From Candidatus Mailhella excrementigallinarum (GTDB taxonomy: Bacteria; Desulfobacterota; Desulfovibrionia; Desulfovibrionales; Desulfovibrionaceae), in the NCBI GenBank assembly GCA_944324075.1, contig CALUUZ010000002.1, positions 310,001 through 374,000 on the forward strand: a stretch of DNA of 64,000 bases. The letters are read 5' to 3'. A program made the position numbers and the translations under genes. The stretch's first letter is position 1. Every line of letters starts with the position of its first letter. Below, piece by piece: positions 36,252 through 45,563 of this stretch. Below the pieces are notes generated by a model that did not search any database, was not told where the DNA came from, and worked only from the letters and a program-made list of their open reading frames with translations.

Positions 36252-38372
36252 ATGAACCTGACCTTGGGAAAGAAAATCGGCGGGGGATTTTCCCTTATTC
36301 TTCTGCTTACAGTAGTTGTAGGTTTTGTGGCCGTACGTGCCATGAGAGAGGGAGTCACCGTTTCCGGCTATATCGCCTCGGATCGGGTGCCGCGTCTGGC
36401 GGAGTACGGCGACTTGCAGAGCAATCTTCTGCTGACGGCATATAATACCCGGATATATTTTGAAAGTGCGGATGCGAAGGCTCTGGAAACAGGCATGGAG
36501 TATCTGAACAGGCTCAAGGCGAATGTCGCCCGCCTGAATGAACTGAATGCTGTCCAGTATTTCGAGAATACCGCGAATTTTCTTGAGCAGTTCGGCAAGG
36601 GCATAAGCGCCTACGAGCAGGCTATCAACAGCGGCGTCAAGCTGACTGACGAGATTTCCGGAACGACCGTAAAACTTATCGAATCCGGCAATGTGGTGCT
36701 GGGCAAGCTTGAGGGCCTGGTCAGGACCATGAGCGGGACCCAGAGGGCTTTCCTTGATGCCGGAGATATCCGCAATGTGGCCGTGTATGCGCAGAATATG
36801 GCCGATACCAATGCCATCTATGCCCGTGTGGCCATGGTGCTGGAGAAGCTGCTCATTGCCGAGCGCAATCAGGATATGAAGCTGCTGGATGACGTGCGTG
36901 CCAGCCTGCCTGGTATCGACAAGGATGCTCAGGCTGTCCGTTCGCATCTGGCCCGTCAGGAATGCCGCGATCTTTTTGATAATGCCGCCGCGATATGGAA
37001 GGAGTTTTCCGGGCTGGCGGATCGTCTGGCCTCCCTTCAGCAGGAAAACGCCAAAACTTCGAGGGCGCGTATCGATCTGTATATGGGGCTGTTCAATCAG
37101 GCTGCGGACATGATGGAGCTGACCACCAGAAATACCACGGAAACCGTCAATGGCGCGGAGACGACCATGTCGTCATCCACCACTGTGGTGACGGTGCTGC
37201 TCGGCGTGGTTCTGGCGCTGGGAGCGGCGCTGTCCGTGCTGATCACCCGCATGGTGGTGGGGCCGCTGGCAAGGACTCAGATGTTTGCCCAGGCCGTGGC
37301 CGGCGGCGATCTGGACAGAACGCTGGATGTGCGCAGCAGGGATGAGACCGGAATGCTGGCCGATGACCTGCGGAGCATGGTGGTCAGTCTGAAACAGAAT
37401 ATTGCCGAGGCGCGCCGGAAGTCCGAAGAGGCCCAGAAAGCCACGGAAGAGGCGCGGGAGGCCATGAGCCGCGCCGAGGAAGCCGCCCGCCGTGCCGAAA
37501 GCGCCAGGCGGGAAGGCATGCTGGCCGCCGCCGGCCAGTTGGAAAGCGTGGTCGAAGCCATTTCCTCGGCCTCGACCGAGCTTTCGGCACAGATTGATCA
37601 ATCGGATGCAAATGCCCGCCATGCCTCGGAGCGTCTGGCCGAGGCCGCTACGGCCATGAACGAAATGAATTCCACCGTGCGGGAAGTGGCCAGAAACGCC
37701 GGAGATACGGCGCAGATGTCCGCGGAAACCAAGCAGCAGGCCGTCAATGGCGCGAATATCGTCAGGCAGTCGCTGGAAAGCACGGAACGTGTACGCAAGG
37801 TTTCCCTGGAACTCAAGGAAGACATGACGGAACTCAACCGCCATGCCGAATCCATCTCCAATATCATGAACGTCATTTCCGACATTGCGGATCAGACCAA
37901 CCTGCTGGCTCTGAATGCCGCCATTGAGGCCGCGCGGGCCGGGGAAGCCGGAAGGGGCTTTGCTGTAGTGGCCGACTCCGTGCGGCAGTTGGCGGAAAAG
38001 ACCATGGCGTCCACCAGCGAGGTGGGCAAGGTTGTCACGGCGATTCAGGAAAGCACCACCAGAAGTGTGCGGAGTGTGGAAAGCGCGGTGGAACAGATTG
38101 CGCAGGCGGCGGATCTGGCCCACCAGTCCGGGCAGGCACTGGAAAATATTGTCACCGATGCTGACGCTGCCGCCGATCAGGTAAGCGCAATAGCCGCCGC
38201 CAGCGAGGAGCAGTCCGCCGCCAGTGAGGAAATCAACCAGAGCATTGAGCAGGTGAACGCCATTTCCGGTGAACTGGCCCAGGCCATGGGGCAGGCCAGT
38301 CAGGCCATCAATGATCTTGCCGCCCAGGCCCAGAACCTGAGCCGTCTGATTGAGGACATGAAGCACGCCTGA
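36252..38372 (+). CDS. Methyl-accepting chemotaxis protein
   Basis: 706 residues from the ATG at 36252, preceded by AAGGAGTGCAT. A transmembrane helix (residues 9-31), a long helical periplasmic sensor of about 270 residues, a second helix near 311-336 and a HAMP domain ([21 protein letters not shown]) are followed by a coiled-coil signalling domain. The hairpin tip [41 protein letters not shown] lies near residue 541. It lacks a C-terminal CheR/CheB docking pentapeptide. It should couple a small-molecule signal to CheA/CheW encoded elsewhere. A strong terminator follows. Confidence 0.94.
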   Translation: MNLTLGKKIGGGFSLILLLTVVVGFVAVRAMREGVTVSGYIASDRVPRLAEYGDLQSNLLLTAYNTRIYFESADAKALETGMEYLNRLKANVARLNELNAVQYFENTANFLEQFGKGISAYEQAINSGVKLTDEISGTTVKLIESGNVVLGKLEGLVRTMSGTQRAFLDAGDIRNVAVYAQNMADTNAIYARVAMVLEKLLIAERNQDMKLLDDVRASLPGIDKDAQAVRSHLARQECRDLFDNAAAIWKEFSGLADRLASLQQENAKTSRARIDLYMGLFNQAADMMELTTRNTTETVNGAETTMSSSTTVVTVLLGVVLALGAALSVLITRMVVGPLARTQMFAQAVAGGDLDRTLDVRSRDETGMLADDLRSMVVSLKQNIAEARRKSEEAQKATEEAREAMSRAEEAARRAESARREGMLAAAGQLESVVEAISSASTELSAQIDQSDANARHASERLAEAATAMNEMNSTVREVARNAGDTAQMSAETKQQAVNGANIVRQSLESTERVRKVSLELKEDMTELNRHAESISNIMNVISDIADQTNLLALNAAIEAARAGEAGRGFAVVADSVRQLAEKTMASTSEVGKVVTAIQESTTRSVRSVESAVEQIAQAADLAHQSGQALENIVTDADAAADQVSAIAAASEEQSAASEEINQSIEQVNAISGELAQAMGQASQAINDLAAQAQNLSRLIEDMKHA

Positions 38373-38397
38373 TTGGTTTCCCGTATGGACGTGAAGA

Positions 38398-38431
38398 GGA
38401 ACCCGCCGGCTACGCCGGCGGGTTCCTTTTT
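38398..38431 (+). terminator. Rho-independent terminator of the chemotaxis receptor gene
   Basis: GGAACCCGCCGGC pairs with GCCGGCGGGTTCC, followed by TTTTT, 26 bases past the stop codon. Confidence 0.9.
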
Positions 38432-38501
38432 GGTTAAACGAAACCCCCCAGCTAGGCTGGGGGGTTCAAAAAAGCTTTCAGCTTTACCTATATTGTAAAA
38501 A

Positions 38502-38567
38502 CTCCTTTTGATTTGTTAGCGTTGAGCTGCGGTCTGGCAACTGCGGTCAACAACAAATCAAAAGGAG
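38502..38567 (+). promoter_or_regulatory. tnpA leader stem that sequesters the ribosome-binding site
   Basis: CTCCTTTTGATTTGTT (38502-38517) is the exact reverse complement of AACAAATCAAAAGGAG (38552-38567), a 16-bp stem. The right arm includes the AAGGAGG ribosome-binding site just before the tnpA ATG. In IS200 such structures are known to hold down transposase translation. Confidence 0.75.
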
Positions 38568-38573
38568 GTCACT

Positions 38574-39032
38574 ATGGGTGACGCCAAAAGTTTAGCGCAT
38601 ACAAAATGGAACTGCAAATACCACATGGTTTTTGCTCCTAAATATAGAAGACAGATATTTTACAGTGAAAGGAAAAAGGCTGTTGGTGAAATTCTACGTA
38701 AATCATGTGAATGGAAAGGAGTAAATATTTTGGAAGCCGAGTGTTGTCCCGATCATATACATATGCTGTTGGAGATTCCACCAAAAATGAGCGTGTCGAG
38801 TTTTATGGGATACTTAAAAGGTAAAAGTAGTTTGATGCCATATGAACAGTTTGGCGATTTGAAATTCAAGTACCGCAATCGAGAATTTTGGTGCAGAGGA
38901 TATTCTGTAGATACGGTAGGTAAAAATAAACAGAAGATTCAAGAATATATGCGAAAACAATTAGACGAGGACAAGCTGGGAATTCAGTTATCCATTCCGT
39001 ATTCGGGGAGCCCGTTTACGGGCGGCAAGTAA
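38574..39032 (+). CDS. tnpA: IS200-type transposase TnpA (Y1 HUH)
   Basis: 152 residues, full length for the family. It has the HUH motif as HIH in CCPDHIHMLLEIPP, the opening KWNCKYHMVFAPKYRRQIFY and a C-terminal catalytic Tyr in QEYMRKQ. TnpA cuts and joins single-stranded DNA at hairpin ends. The frame is intact, so the element may be active. Codon use and low G+C differ from all neighbours. Translation is probably repressed by the upstream stem. Confidence 0.95.
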   Translation: MGDAKSLAHTKWNCKYHMVFAPKYRRQIFYSERKKAVGEILRKSCEWKGVNILEAECCPDHIHMLLEIPPKMSVSSFMGYLKGKSSLMPYEQFGDLKFKYRNREFWCRGYSVDTVGKNKQKIQEYMRKQLDEDKLGIQLSIPYSGSPFTGGK

Positions 39033-39052
39033 CAGAAATGCAGATGCCAGAC

Positions 39053-39106
39053 CCATATGCGCCTGTTAGGGCGCTGCTGGTAAGAGAGCCTTACAGGCGC
39101 ATATGG
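39053..39106. repeat. Long inverted repeat downstream of tnpA inside the IS
   Basis: CCATATGCGCCTGT at 39053-39066 is exactly inverted as ACAGGCGCATATGG at 39093-39106. It lies between tnpA and the right-end palindrome and could form a hairpin in DNA or RNA. Confidence 0.7.
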
Positions 39107-39249
39107 AGAACCACCGGCTAGGCCGGTGGGTCTCTTTTTGCGCTTGCGAAACTCCCCTGACAACTTTAAATACAACATCTTGAAAGAGCTCCCGGTGCAG
39201 ATCGGAGCGAAATGTATCTGTCACATTCCCTGTTTCCGGAGTTTTCGCA

Positions 39250-39990
39250 ATGGATAATGTCTGGGTGAACACCGCGGTTTTTGTCGGCTGGCTGCTGGGC
39301 GGCATTATCGGAGGCGCCACCGGCATAGGAGCGATCATGATCGCCATGCCGATTCTGACGATGGTGCTGGCTCCCGGCGACGCCGTGCTGGTTTCGTGCC
39401 TTGTCGGTCTGTACGGCTGCATACATCTGGCCCTCGCCTACCGCAGGGACTGTAAATGGGCTGATATCCGGGATCTGGGCATCGGAGTCGTGCCGGGGTG
39501 CGTCGTCGGCGTTCTGGCGCTGAAAATCGCCTCGGTCAGATCGCTTGAACTCATGATCAGCGTCATGCTTGCCGTTTTTGTCCTGCTGCGGCTGTTCCGC
39601 GGAACAGCCCGGCAGCGCCTTCCGGAGTCCGCACCGCTGGGTGTCGCCGCAGGGGCGGCATGCGGCTTTGTCGCCGCTTCGGTCGCCATGGTCGGCGCGC
39701 CTCTGGGAATATATGCGCTGCTCAGGCAGTGGGAGCCCAATCGCGCCCGCGGCAACATGAGCGTGCTGTATGTCTTTACGGGGGTGGGAGCGGTGGCAAT
39801 GCAGGCGTTTTCCGGTCTTTATGACATGGCGCTGCTTCGGATCGCGCTTGTCGGCATGGCGGGGTGTTCACTGGGGCAGTTTGCAGGGGTGCGCCTGGGC
39901 CGGAATATCAGAGGGGAGACATTCGGCCGTCTGATCGTCGTTTTTCTGGCGATAGCGGCGGTGGTTCTTTTTATCCGCGCCGTGAGCTGA
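39250..39990 (+). CDS. Sulfite/organosulfur exporter TauE/SafE family protein
   Basis: 246 residues with about seven to eight hydrophobic helices and the family's paired gly-rich repeats (LLGGIIGGATGIGAIMIAMPILTMV and VSCLVGLYGC). The second half has GFVAASVAMVGAPLGIYALLRQWEPNRARGNMSVLY. TauE/SafE proteins export sulfite, sulfoacetate or related anions, though many members have unknown substrates. It lies between the IS and the amidohydrolase-like module. The ribosome-binding site is weak (CGGAG). Whether it belongs to the module at 40279 is unclear because a 290-base gap lies between. Confidence 0.82.
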   Translation: MDNVWVNTAVFVGWLLGGIIGGATGIGAIMIAMPILTMVLAPGDAVLVSCLVGLYGCIHLALAYRRDCKWADIRDLGIGVVPGCVVGVLALKIASVRSLELMISVMLAVFVLLRLFRGTARQRLPESAPLGVAAGAACGFVAASVAMVGAPLGIYALLRQWEPNRARGNMSVLYVFTGVGAVAMQAFSGLYDMALLRIALVGMAGCSLGQFAGVRLGRNIRGETFGRLIVVFLAIAAVVLFIRAVS

Positions 39991-40074
39991 GAGGGGCCGG
40001 GGCTGCGCTGCGTCACTGTCCCTGGAGGGACTCCATATTGATGTCCGCCTTAAAGAACTGGCTCTTTTTGTGCG

Positions 40075-40090
40075 TGGTATCCGGCATGCT
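40075..40090 (+). promoter_or_regulatory. Possible sigma-54 promoter
   Basis: TGGTATCCGGCATGCT has the correct GG/GC spacing for a -24/-12 element, but -12 reads ATGCT, not TTGCW. It lies about 190 bases before the amidohydrolase-like gene and no activator gene is adjacent. Confidence 0.3.
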
Positions 40091-40278
40091 ATTTAATTAT
40101 CTTCTGTTTCACGCTTAAACAAGGTGAAATTTAATTTTGTGCTGCGCTGGTACAGGTACAAAATTTTTTTGTATATGGGACTTTTTTCTTTTTTTAATTT
40201 GTTGGACACGCCCTCTGACATGAGTATGCTTGACATGATTGTGAAGAAAGATTCATGCCATGCATGAAAGGAGGAAAC

Positions 40279-41109
40279 ATGAGCATTGATTTCAGGGTGC
40301 GTCCCCCAATTCCCAGTTACCGGAACGCGGAATTTTACAACGACATTGAAGATGTTTCACAGCGTGCCGCACGTTTCGGGGCGGAAATATCTCCCTGCGC
40401 CCATACCTTTTCCATGGAGGATCTGATCCGGGAAATGGATGCCAGCGGAGTGGAGCAGGCTGTTGTGCCGATCCGAAAGGGCTGCGGAGGCGACAATGAG
40501 GATTTGCTTCATCTCTTCAGCGAGTGGCCTTCCCGGTTTATCGGCCTTGCGGGGCTGGCGCCTCTCGCCGGAATGGAGGAGGCCCTGCGGGAGCTGGACA
40601 GGTATGTTCTGAGCGGCCCCTGTTCCGGCATTGCCCTGGAACCGGCGTTTGATCCGGAACGCTGGCATGTGGACGATGAACGGGTGTTTCCCCTGTATGA
40701 GAAATGTCAGGCCGAGGGCGTTCCCGTGGTGTTCACGTTTGGCGGAATTTTTACTCCGGGTCTGGAATATTACGTTCCTCTTGCCATGGACAGAGTGGCG
40801 GCGCTTTTTCCGGATATGCGGATAGCTCTGAGTCACGGCGGCTGGCCCTTTGTCACCGAAGTATGCCAGTTGGCGTTTAATCGGCGTAATATTTATCTTG
40901 CACCCGACATGTACATGATCAACGCTCCGGGCAGTGCGGACTATATCGCGGCAGCAAACGGACTTTTGTATGATCGAATGATTTTCGCTTCGGCCGCTCC
41001 GATTATTTCTGTGCGTGATGCGGAGCGGCATTACCGGACATGCGGCGTACGCAGGGAGTATGTGCCGTATCTGATGGAGAGAAACGCGCGCCGTTTTCTG
41101 GGGTTGTAG
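40279..41109 (+). CDS. Amidohydrolase-2-fold protein lacking canonical metal ligands (paralogue B)
   Basis: 276 residues from the ATG at 40279, preceded by GGAGGAAAC. It aligns over its length with paralogues A (314-1165) and C (43677). The N-terminus reads IDFRVRPP where the family has D-x-H-x-H. The third His position is VFTFGG, SHGGWPF keeps one His, and the final Asp motif is FASAAPI. Thus four of five metal-site residues are missing. It precedes a LysR gene and a DASS transporter gene. A role in handling the imported substrate is likely, but the reaction is unknown. Confidence 0.8.
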   Translation: MSIDFRVRPPIPSYRNAEFYNDIEDVSQRAARFGAEISPCAHTFSMEDLIREMDASGVEQAVVPIRKGCGGDNEDLLHLFSEWPSRFIGLAGLAPLAGMEEALRELDRYVLSGPCSGIALEPAFDPERWHVDDERVFPLYEKCQAEGVPVVFTFGGIFTPGLEYYVPLAMDRVAALFPDMRIALSHGGWPFVTEVCQLAFNRRNIYLAPDMYMINAPGSADYIAAANGLLYDRMIFASAAPIISVRDAERHYRTCGVRREYVPYLMERNARRFLGL

Positions 41110-41203
41110 GCGGTCTGGAAGGTTTCTGAGCCCTTCCCCGGTTTTCGGGAACATTCCGTATTCCGGAGAGAAATTTCTGTTCCGGAAAAACACGGAGGTG
41201 TCC

Positions 41204-42166
41204 ATGCGACTGGAGCAGCTTGCAACCCTTTTGGAAGTGGAAAGACACAAATCCCTGAGTCTGGCCTGCATTCCGCTGCACATGACGCAGCAGACGCTCA
41301 GCGCCTGTATACGGAGCATGGAGCGAGAGCTTGGGATTGCCATACTGAAACGTACAGGACGCGGAGTCCGCTTTACGGCGGAAGGGGAGAAGGTGCTCGC
41401 CTATGCCAGAGAGGCTGTTCCCGGCTACCGGAATCTTCTTGCCGAGTTTGCCCGAAGCAGCCCGAAATGCGGGACGGCAAAAGGCGCGGAACTTCGCATT
41501 TATGTGAATTCTCTGTTCTATCTCGCATGCTTGACCGAGATGCTCAAGGATTTTTGCGCCAGTCATCCGGAAGTCAAGATTATCACATTGGGAGCCGCGC
41601 CGGACTTTATCCGCGAACGCCTGCTCGAACCGGAGGAGGACGGCGTGTATCGTGTGGGCCTGCTGAATGTGCCGTATACGGAAGAAGGCAAGCCGGAAAA
41701 GGTATTCGTAAACTCTTCCGAGCTGAACTTCATTCCTCTTGAAGGCGGAAGCTACCACGCCTGTGTGGGAAAGAATTCACCGCTTGCGCGTAAACGGGAA
41801 CTTTCCCTGCGTGCCCTGCTGCGGGAGCCGCTTGTTATCGGGGCGGCCGATGAATTCAATGTTACACCTCTGCATTACATGCTTTCGCGTCATGGAAAAC
41901 CCAATATTGTGCTGTCGTCCTCATCGCTGAATCTGTGGCGTGACGCCATAGCGGCAAATATGGGGGTGGGATTTGTGCATGATATTTTTCTGGATGGACG
42001 TGAACCGTTCCACAGCAGCCTTAAAGATATTGTTCCCATACGCATCAGAGAAAAGTTATGGGCCGTCACCGGCTGCCTGATTGCGGGCAGGCCGCAGGGC
42101 ATTATTGAGAAGTTTATCGCCTTTCTGCCAAAGGATAAAGCCACGAAGGAGAAAAGATATGACTAA
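41204..42166 (+). CDS. LysR-family transcriptional regulator
   Basis: 320 residues from the ATG at 41204, with GGAGG five bases upstream. The N-terminal HTH is MRLEQLATLLEVERHKSLSLACIPLHMTQQTLSACIRSMERELGIAILKRTGRGVRFTAEGE. The C-terminal effector domain has the periplasmic-binding-protein fold (RIYVNSLFYLACLTEMLKDF). It lies between the two metal-less amidohydrolase-like genes and overlaps the transporter start by eight bases, so it likely controls this module in response to its substrate. Confidence 0.92.
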   Translation: MRLEQLATLLEVERHKSLSLACIPLHMTQQTLSACIRSMERELGIAILKRTGRGVRFTAEGEKVLAYAREAVPGYRNLLAEFARSSPKCGTAKGAELRIYVNSLFYLACLTEMLKDFCASHPEVKIITLGAAPDFIRERLLEPEEDGVYRVGLLNVPYTEEGKPEKVFVNSSELNFIPLEGGSYHACVGKNSPLARKRELSLRALLREPLVIGAADEFNVTPLHYMLSRHGKPNIVLSSSSLNLWRDAIAANMGVGFVHDIFLDGREPFHSSLKDIVPIRIREKLWAVTGCLIAGRPQGIIEKFIAFLPKDKATKEKRYD

Positions 42167-43634
42167 AGCCGCGACATCGCGCCGCAGCGCATACTGGCTG
42201 CACGCCCTTGTCTATTTTCTGCTGACCTTTGGGGCAGGGTATGTTCCCTTATCTCATCTGGAGCCGCTTGGCATGTCGGTTATGGGGATATTTCTGGGAC
42301 TCCTGTATGGATGGACGTTTATCGGCTTCATCTGGCCGAGTATGCTGAGCATTTTCGCCCTGGGAGTATGCGGCTTTTTTCCTACGCCGCAGGCGGCCTT
42401 TTCCAACGCGTTCAGCAACCACCTGGTCATTTTCATGCTGCTCGTTCTTGTATTCACCGCATATTGCGAGAAAAGCGGCCTCAACAGGAAGCTTTCCTGC
42501 TGGTTTCTGAGCAGAAAAATAGTGGTGGGCAGGCCGTGGACTTTTACGTTCATGGTGCTTCTCGGCTCGTTTGTCGTGAGTTTCCTGGTGGACGGCAATG
42601 CGGTGGTTTTTCTTGTATGGAATCTTATGTACAGCATATTTGAAGAAGTGGGATACAAAAGGGGCGAACGTTACCCCGCTTTTCTGCTGGCCGGGGTAGC
42701 CATAGCCGCCATTCTTTCTTTTGGCTGCAAGCCCTGGGGCAATGTGTGCATTCTGGCCATCGGAGCGCTGGAAAATTCCAGCAGCGGGGCCTATACGGTG
42801 AATTATCTGACGTTCATGGCCGTTACCATTCCCATCTGCATCATGTTTGTCGCGGCCTATTTCGTGGTGATGAAGTATGTTTTTCGCCCGGACGTAAGCA
42901 GACTCATGAATCTTTCCGATGAATATCTCAGCCGTATCCGCAGTGAATTGCGGCTTAACCGTCAGGAAGGGATTGCCCTGGCCGCTCTTGTTGTGTTTAT
43001 GGGACTGATGATCCTGCCCACCCTGCTTATGGGAAAGGATGGAGTGGCCGGACTGCTGGCCGGCTTCAATTTTCTTTCCGCCATTGCCGTGGTGCTTATC
43101 GCTCTCAGCCTGATGCGGTTGGAAGGACGCCCTCTGCTGGACTTCGACGCCTGCGCGCGGGACGGCATCCACTGGCATGTTTTCTGGATTACGGCGGCGG
43201 CCTTGCCCGTATCGGCTGCCGTGAGCAGCGATGCGGCGGGCATCACCGCATGGCTGGGCGAAGTGATGAACTCCTGGTTCAGCGGCGCGAACGTTATTGT
43301 GTTTCTTGTGCTGTTTTCCGTCGTCATCAACCTTGCCACCCAGTTTACCCATAATGTCAGCCTGGTGCTCATCGCCGTGCCCATTGCCGTACAGGTGAGC
43401 GGTTCTCTGGGGCTTAATCCCCTGGCGCTTACGGTGCTGATCGTTATTGCTGCTGCCTGTGCCTATGCGACGCCTGCGGCTTCAACCGTGGCGGCGGTGC
43501 TTTTTTCCAATGTGGACTGGATCGGCGTGAAGAACTCGTTTAAAGCCGGATTCAGTGCGGTGGCGGCAGGTCTGCTGGTTCTGTTCGCGTTTGGTTTTCC
43601 CCTTATCGGCATGGTCTATGGCTTTACCTTGTGA
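42159..43634 (+). CDS. Anion transporter, DASS/SLC13-like
   Basis: 491 residues from the ATG at 42159, preceded by AAGGAG. About twelve helices are visible, with the SLC13-type layout: NHLVIFMLLVLVFTAYCEKSGLN, VDGNAVVFLVWN, TQFTHNVSLVLIAVPIAVQVSGSLGLNP and AYATPAASTVAAVLFSNVDWIG. Such carriers import dicarboxylates or related anions with Na+ or by exchange. It overlaps the LysR gene and is followed 42 bases later by a third amidohydrolase-like gene, so the four genes form one module. Confidence 0.87.
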   Translation: MTKAATSRRSAYWLHALVYFLLTFGAGYVPLSHLEPLGMSVMGIFLGLLYGWTFIGFIWPSMLSIFALGVCGFFPTPQAAFSNAFSNHLVIFMLLVLVFTAYCEKSGLNRKLSCWFLSRKIVVGRPWTFTFMVLLGSFVVSFLVDGNAVVFLVWNLMYSIFEEVGYKRGERYPAFLLAGVAIAAILSFGCKPWGNVCILAIGALENSSSGAYTVNYLTFMAVTIPICIMFVAAYFVVMKYVFRPDVSRLMNLSDEYLSRIRSELRLNRQEGIALAALVVFMGLMILPTLLMGKDGVAGLLAGFNFLSAIAVVLIALSLMRLEGRPLLDFDACARDGIHWHVFWITAAALPVSAAVSSDAAGITAWLGEVMNSWFSGANVIVFLVLFSVVINLATQFTHNVSLVLIAVPIAVQVSGSLGLNPLALTVLIVIAAACAYATPAASTVAAVLFSNVDWIGVKNSFKAGFSAVAAGLLVLFAFGFPLIGMVYGFTL

Positions 43635-43676
43635 CGCCGGGCTAAGTTCCGGAGGCGCGACCATTCAGGAGAAGGC

Positions 43677-44561
43677 ATGAAAATCTTTGATATGCGTTTG
43701 CGGCCGCCTTTCGGCAGTATTGCCAGAGGAATGTTCGGCAATCCCGGGCGGGAGCTGTTTGAACCGGAGGCTTTTGCTCCGCGGTTCGGCATGACCATAG
43801 CCGAATCGGCGCGGCTGTGCTCCATGGAGTTGTTCATTCGGGAAATGGATGAGGCGGGAATATGCGCCGGCGCGGTGCTGATCCGCAAATCTACCGGCAT
43901 GGATAACCATGATCTTGAAAAGCTGCATCAGCAGTATCCGGGGCGCTTTATCGGCGTGGCTGGCATCGATCCGCAGGACGGAGAGGCCGCTCTGCGGGAA
44001 ATAGATCGTTTTGTCGTCAACGGGATATGCCGGGGCGTGCTTGTGGAGCCGGGGTTTTGCCGGAGACCGGTGCGTGCCGACGACCGCAGCCTGTATATTT
44101 TCTATGAGAAGTGTCAGGAACTGCATATTCCCGTATTTCTGTCCTTCGGCGGTTACGTCGCGCCGGACTTGAGTTATGCCGATCCCATGATCATTGAGCG
44201 GGTGGCGCTGGACTTCCCGACGTTGACGCTGATTGTCGCCCACGGCGGCTGGCCCTTTGTGCCGGCTATCTGCCATGTGGCTTTCAACCGTGAACACGTT
44301 TATCTTGCTCCGGATCTGTATACCATGAATGTGCCCGGCAACCGGGACTATCTGGACGCGGCCAATTATCTGATCCCGGAAAAGTTCATGTTCGGCACAG
44401 CCTATCCCTGTGTGGATATGCGTCAGGCCGTAGCCTATTATCGCGCGTGGGGACTGCGGCCCGAGGTCATGCCCGGCGTAATGTACGGCAACGCCGCGCG
44501 GGTTCTGGGATTGCCGCAGGAGACAGGGAACAGGGCCGTCAAAAATTCCGTTATGGATTGA
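43677..44561 (+). CDS. Amidohydrolase-2-fold protein lacking canonical metal ligands (paralogue C)
   Basis: 294 residues. The start has AGGAGAAGGC just upstream. The N-terminus reads FDMRLRPP in place of the H-x-H metal motif; the third His position reads FLSFGG; VAHGGWPF keeps one His; the last Asp motif is FGTAYPC. It resembles paralogue A as closely as B. Stored residues such as REMDEAGI and the strand GRFIGVAGIDP are shared by all three. It ends the transporter module and is followed by a terminator. Either it uses no metal or the family has a different active site. Confidence 0.8.
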   Translation: MKIFDMRLRPPFGSIARGMFGNPGRELFEPEAFAPRFGMTIAESARLCSMELFIREMDEAGICAGAVLIRKSTGMDNHDLEKLHQQYPGRFIGVAGIDPQDGEAALREIDRFVVNGICRGVLVEPGFCRRPVRADDRSLYIFYEKCQELHIPVFLSFGGYVAPDLSYADPMIIERVALDFPTLTLIVAHGGWPFVPAICHVAFNREHVYLAPDLYTMNVPGNRDYLDAANYLIPEKFMFGTAYPCVDMRQAVAYYRAWGLRPEVMPGVMYGNAARVLGLPQETGNRAVKNSVMD

Positions 44562-44590
44562 AACATGCAAAACGGTTGAATGAAGGCCCG

Positions 44591-44619
44591 GCCGGAGCGG
44601 CGCATGACGCCGCTCCGGC
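44591..44619. terminator. Bidirectional terminator
   Basis: GCCGGAGCGGCG pairs perfectly with CGCCGCTCCGGC around a five-base loop, between the converging amidohydrolase-like and Crp/Fnr genes. T runs are short on both sides. Confidence 0.6.
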
Positions 44620-44632
44620 TTCAGGCGTAAGT

Positions 44633-45325
44633 TCATTGCATGGCCAGACGGCGCAGTTCTTCCATGTTTTCTATGCGCAGGCATTCTCTGGTGAGTTCGC
44701 TGATCACGCCGCGCTGCTTCAGCTCCTGAATGGAGCGCAGCAGGGTGGCCCGGTGCATGCCGAAGAGGTTGGCCAGTTCCGACTGGGAGATATGCGGAAC
44801 AAGCTCCGTCGCGCCGCCGCTGGCCTGTGACATGTTCAGGCAGAAGCGGCAGATTTTTGTCAGCGCGTCGGTATTGGAGTAGGACAGGGAACTGTGCATG
44901 GCCAGCAGCTTGACGCCGAGAGAGGTCATGAGATTGACGACAAGATGGGGATGGGTCCGGACGAATTCCTCGTCCTGCAGAAGCGCCCCCTCAAAACGCC
45001 ACAACACCACATCGGTGAAGCAGTAGAACTGGCAGCCGGCGTCGCGGAAATCGGTAACCTGGCGTCCCAGGGCATCGGCCACATTGATCAGACTGCCCGG
45101 CTCCATGTACAGCATGTTCTGCACGCTGCCGTCCGCCGCGCCGTGCAGAATGGTCAGGCGGCCCTTTTCCAGATAATAGAAGCAGCCTTCCGGCAGAGTG
45201 TTGAGAACAAGGTAGCTGCCCCGCGCATGCGCCTCCCGCTGCGCCAGATGCAAAGCTTCCTGCCAGCATTCGTTCATGGCCGGCAGAGTGGAAGTATGGA
45301 TGGATGAGGCGGGCACGCTGGGCAT
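44633..45325 (-). CDS. Crp/Fnr-family transcriptional regulator
   Basis: 230 residues. An N-terminal cyclic-nucleotide-binding-like barrel (GCFYYLEKGRLTILHGAADGSVQNMLYMEPGSLINVADAL) is followed by a dimer helix and a C-terminal winged HTH (ISQSELANLFGMHRATLLRSIQELKQRGVI). No N-terminal cysteines for an Fe-S cluster are present, so it is not a standard FNR. Small effector unknown. It converges on paralogue C and is divergent to nothing close; the Mo enzyme genes lie behind it in the same direction, separated by R2. A good sigma-70-type promoter precedes it. Confidence 0.88.
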   Translation of the reverse strand: MPSVPASSIHTSTLPAMNECWQEALHLAQREAHARGSYLVLNTLPEGCFYYLEKGRLTILHGAADGSVQNMLYMEPGSLINVADALGRQVTDFRDAGCQFYCFTDVVLWRFEGALLQDEEFVRTHPHLVVNLMTSLGVKLLAMHSSLSYSNTDALTKICRFCLNMSQASGGATELVPHISQSELANLFGMHRATLLRSIQELKQRGVISELTRECLRIENMEELRRLAMQ

Positions 45326-45376
45326 GGAAGCTCCTGTCCGCCGCAGTCATTCATCTGGATCGCGGAGGATGGAGGC

Positions 45377-45406
45377 ATGATACATCAGTGCGTCCGGGAT
45401 TTGCAA
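45377..45406 (-). promoter_or_regulatory. Sigma-70-type promoter of the Crp/Fnr regulator gene
   Basis: On the minus strand TTGCAA and TATCAT are separated by 18 bases. This lies 52-81 bases upstream of the start codon at 45325. Confidence 0.6.
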
Positions 45407-45440
45407 GCAGGATGCGGAGCGTGAAGGAAACATGAATTCC

Positions 45441-45563
45441 AGAACATTTTGCTTATGAAATGCTCTACTTCAGTCGAGCGCGGCGAGACTGCTCCGGCGG
45501 CGTGAAACCTGCGGGCCAGAACATAGAGGCCTGGCTTGCAGATATTTTCAATAACAAAACGCC
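45441..45563 (-). repeat. R2 dispersed repeat, internally deleted copy d
   Basis: Has the R2 ends (AGAACATTTTGC on one side, AACAAAACGCCCT on the other) and the first hairpin, but lacks the second stem-loop. It abuts the stop codon of the Fe-S subunit gene. Confidence 0.75.

Larger units (their letters stand above)
38437..39140 (+). mobile_element. IS200-type insertion sequence, complete
   Basis: About 700 bases, the size of IS200. It encodes a single TnpA and is bounded by imperfect palindromes at both ends: AACCCCCCAGC/GCTGGGGGGTT at 38442-38466 and CCACCGGC/GCCGGTGG at 39111-39129, each with a T run. No flanking target duplication is seen, as expected for single-strand HUH transposons. 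Its base composition is markedly lower in G+C than the surroundings, suggesting recent acquisition. Exact ends are approximate. Confidence 0.82.
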
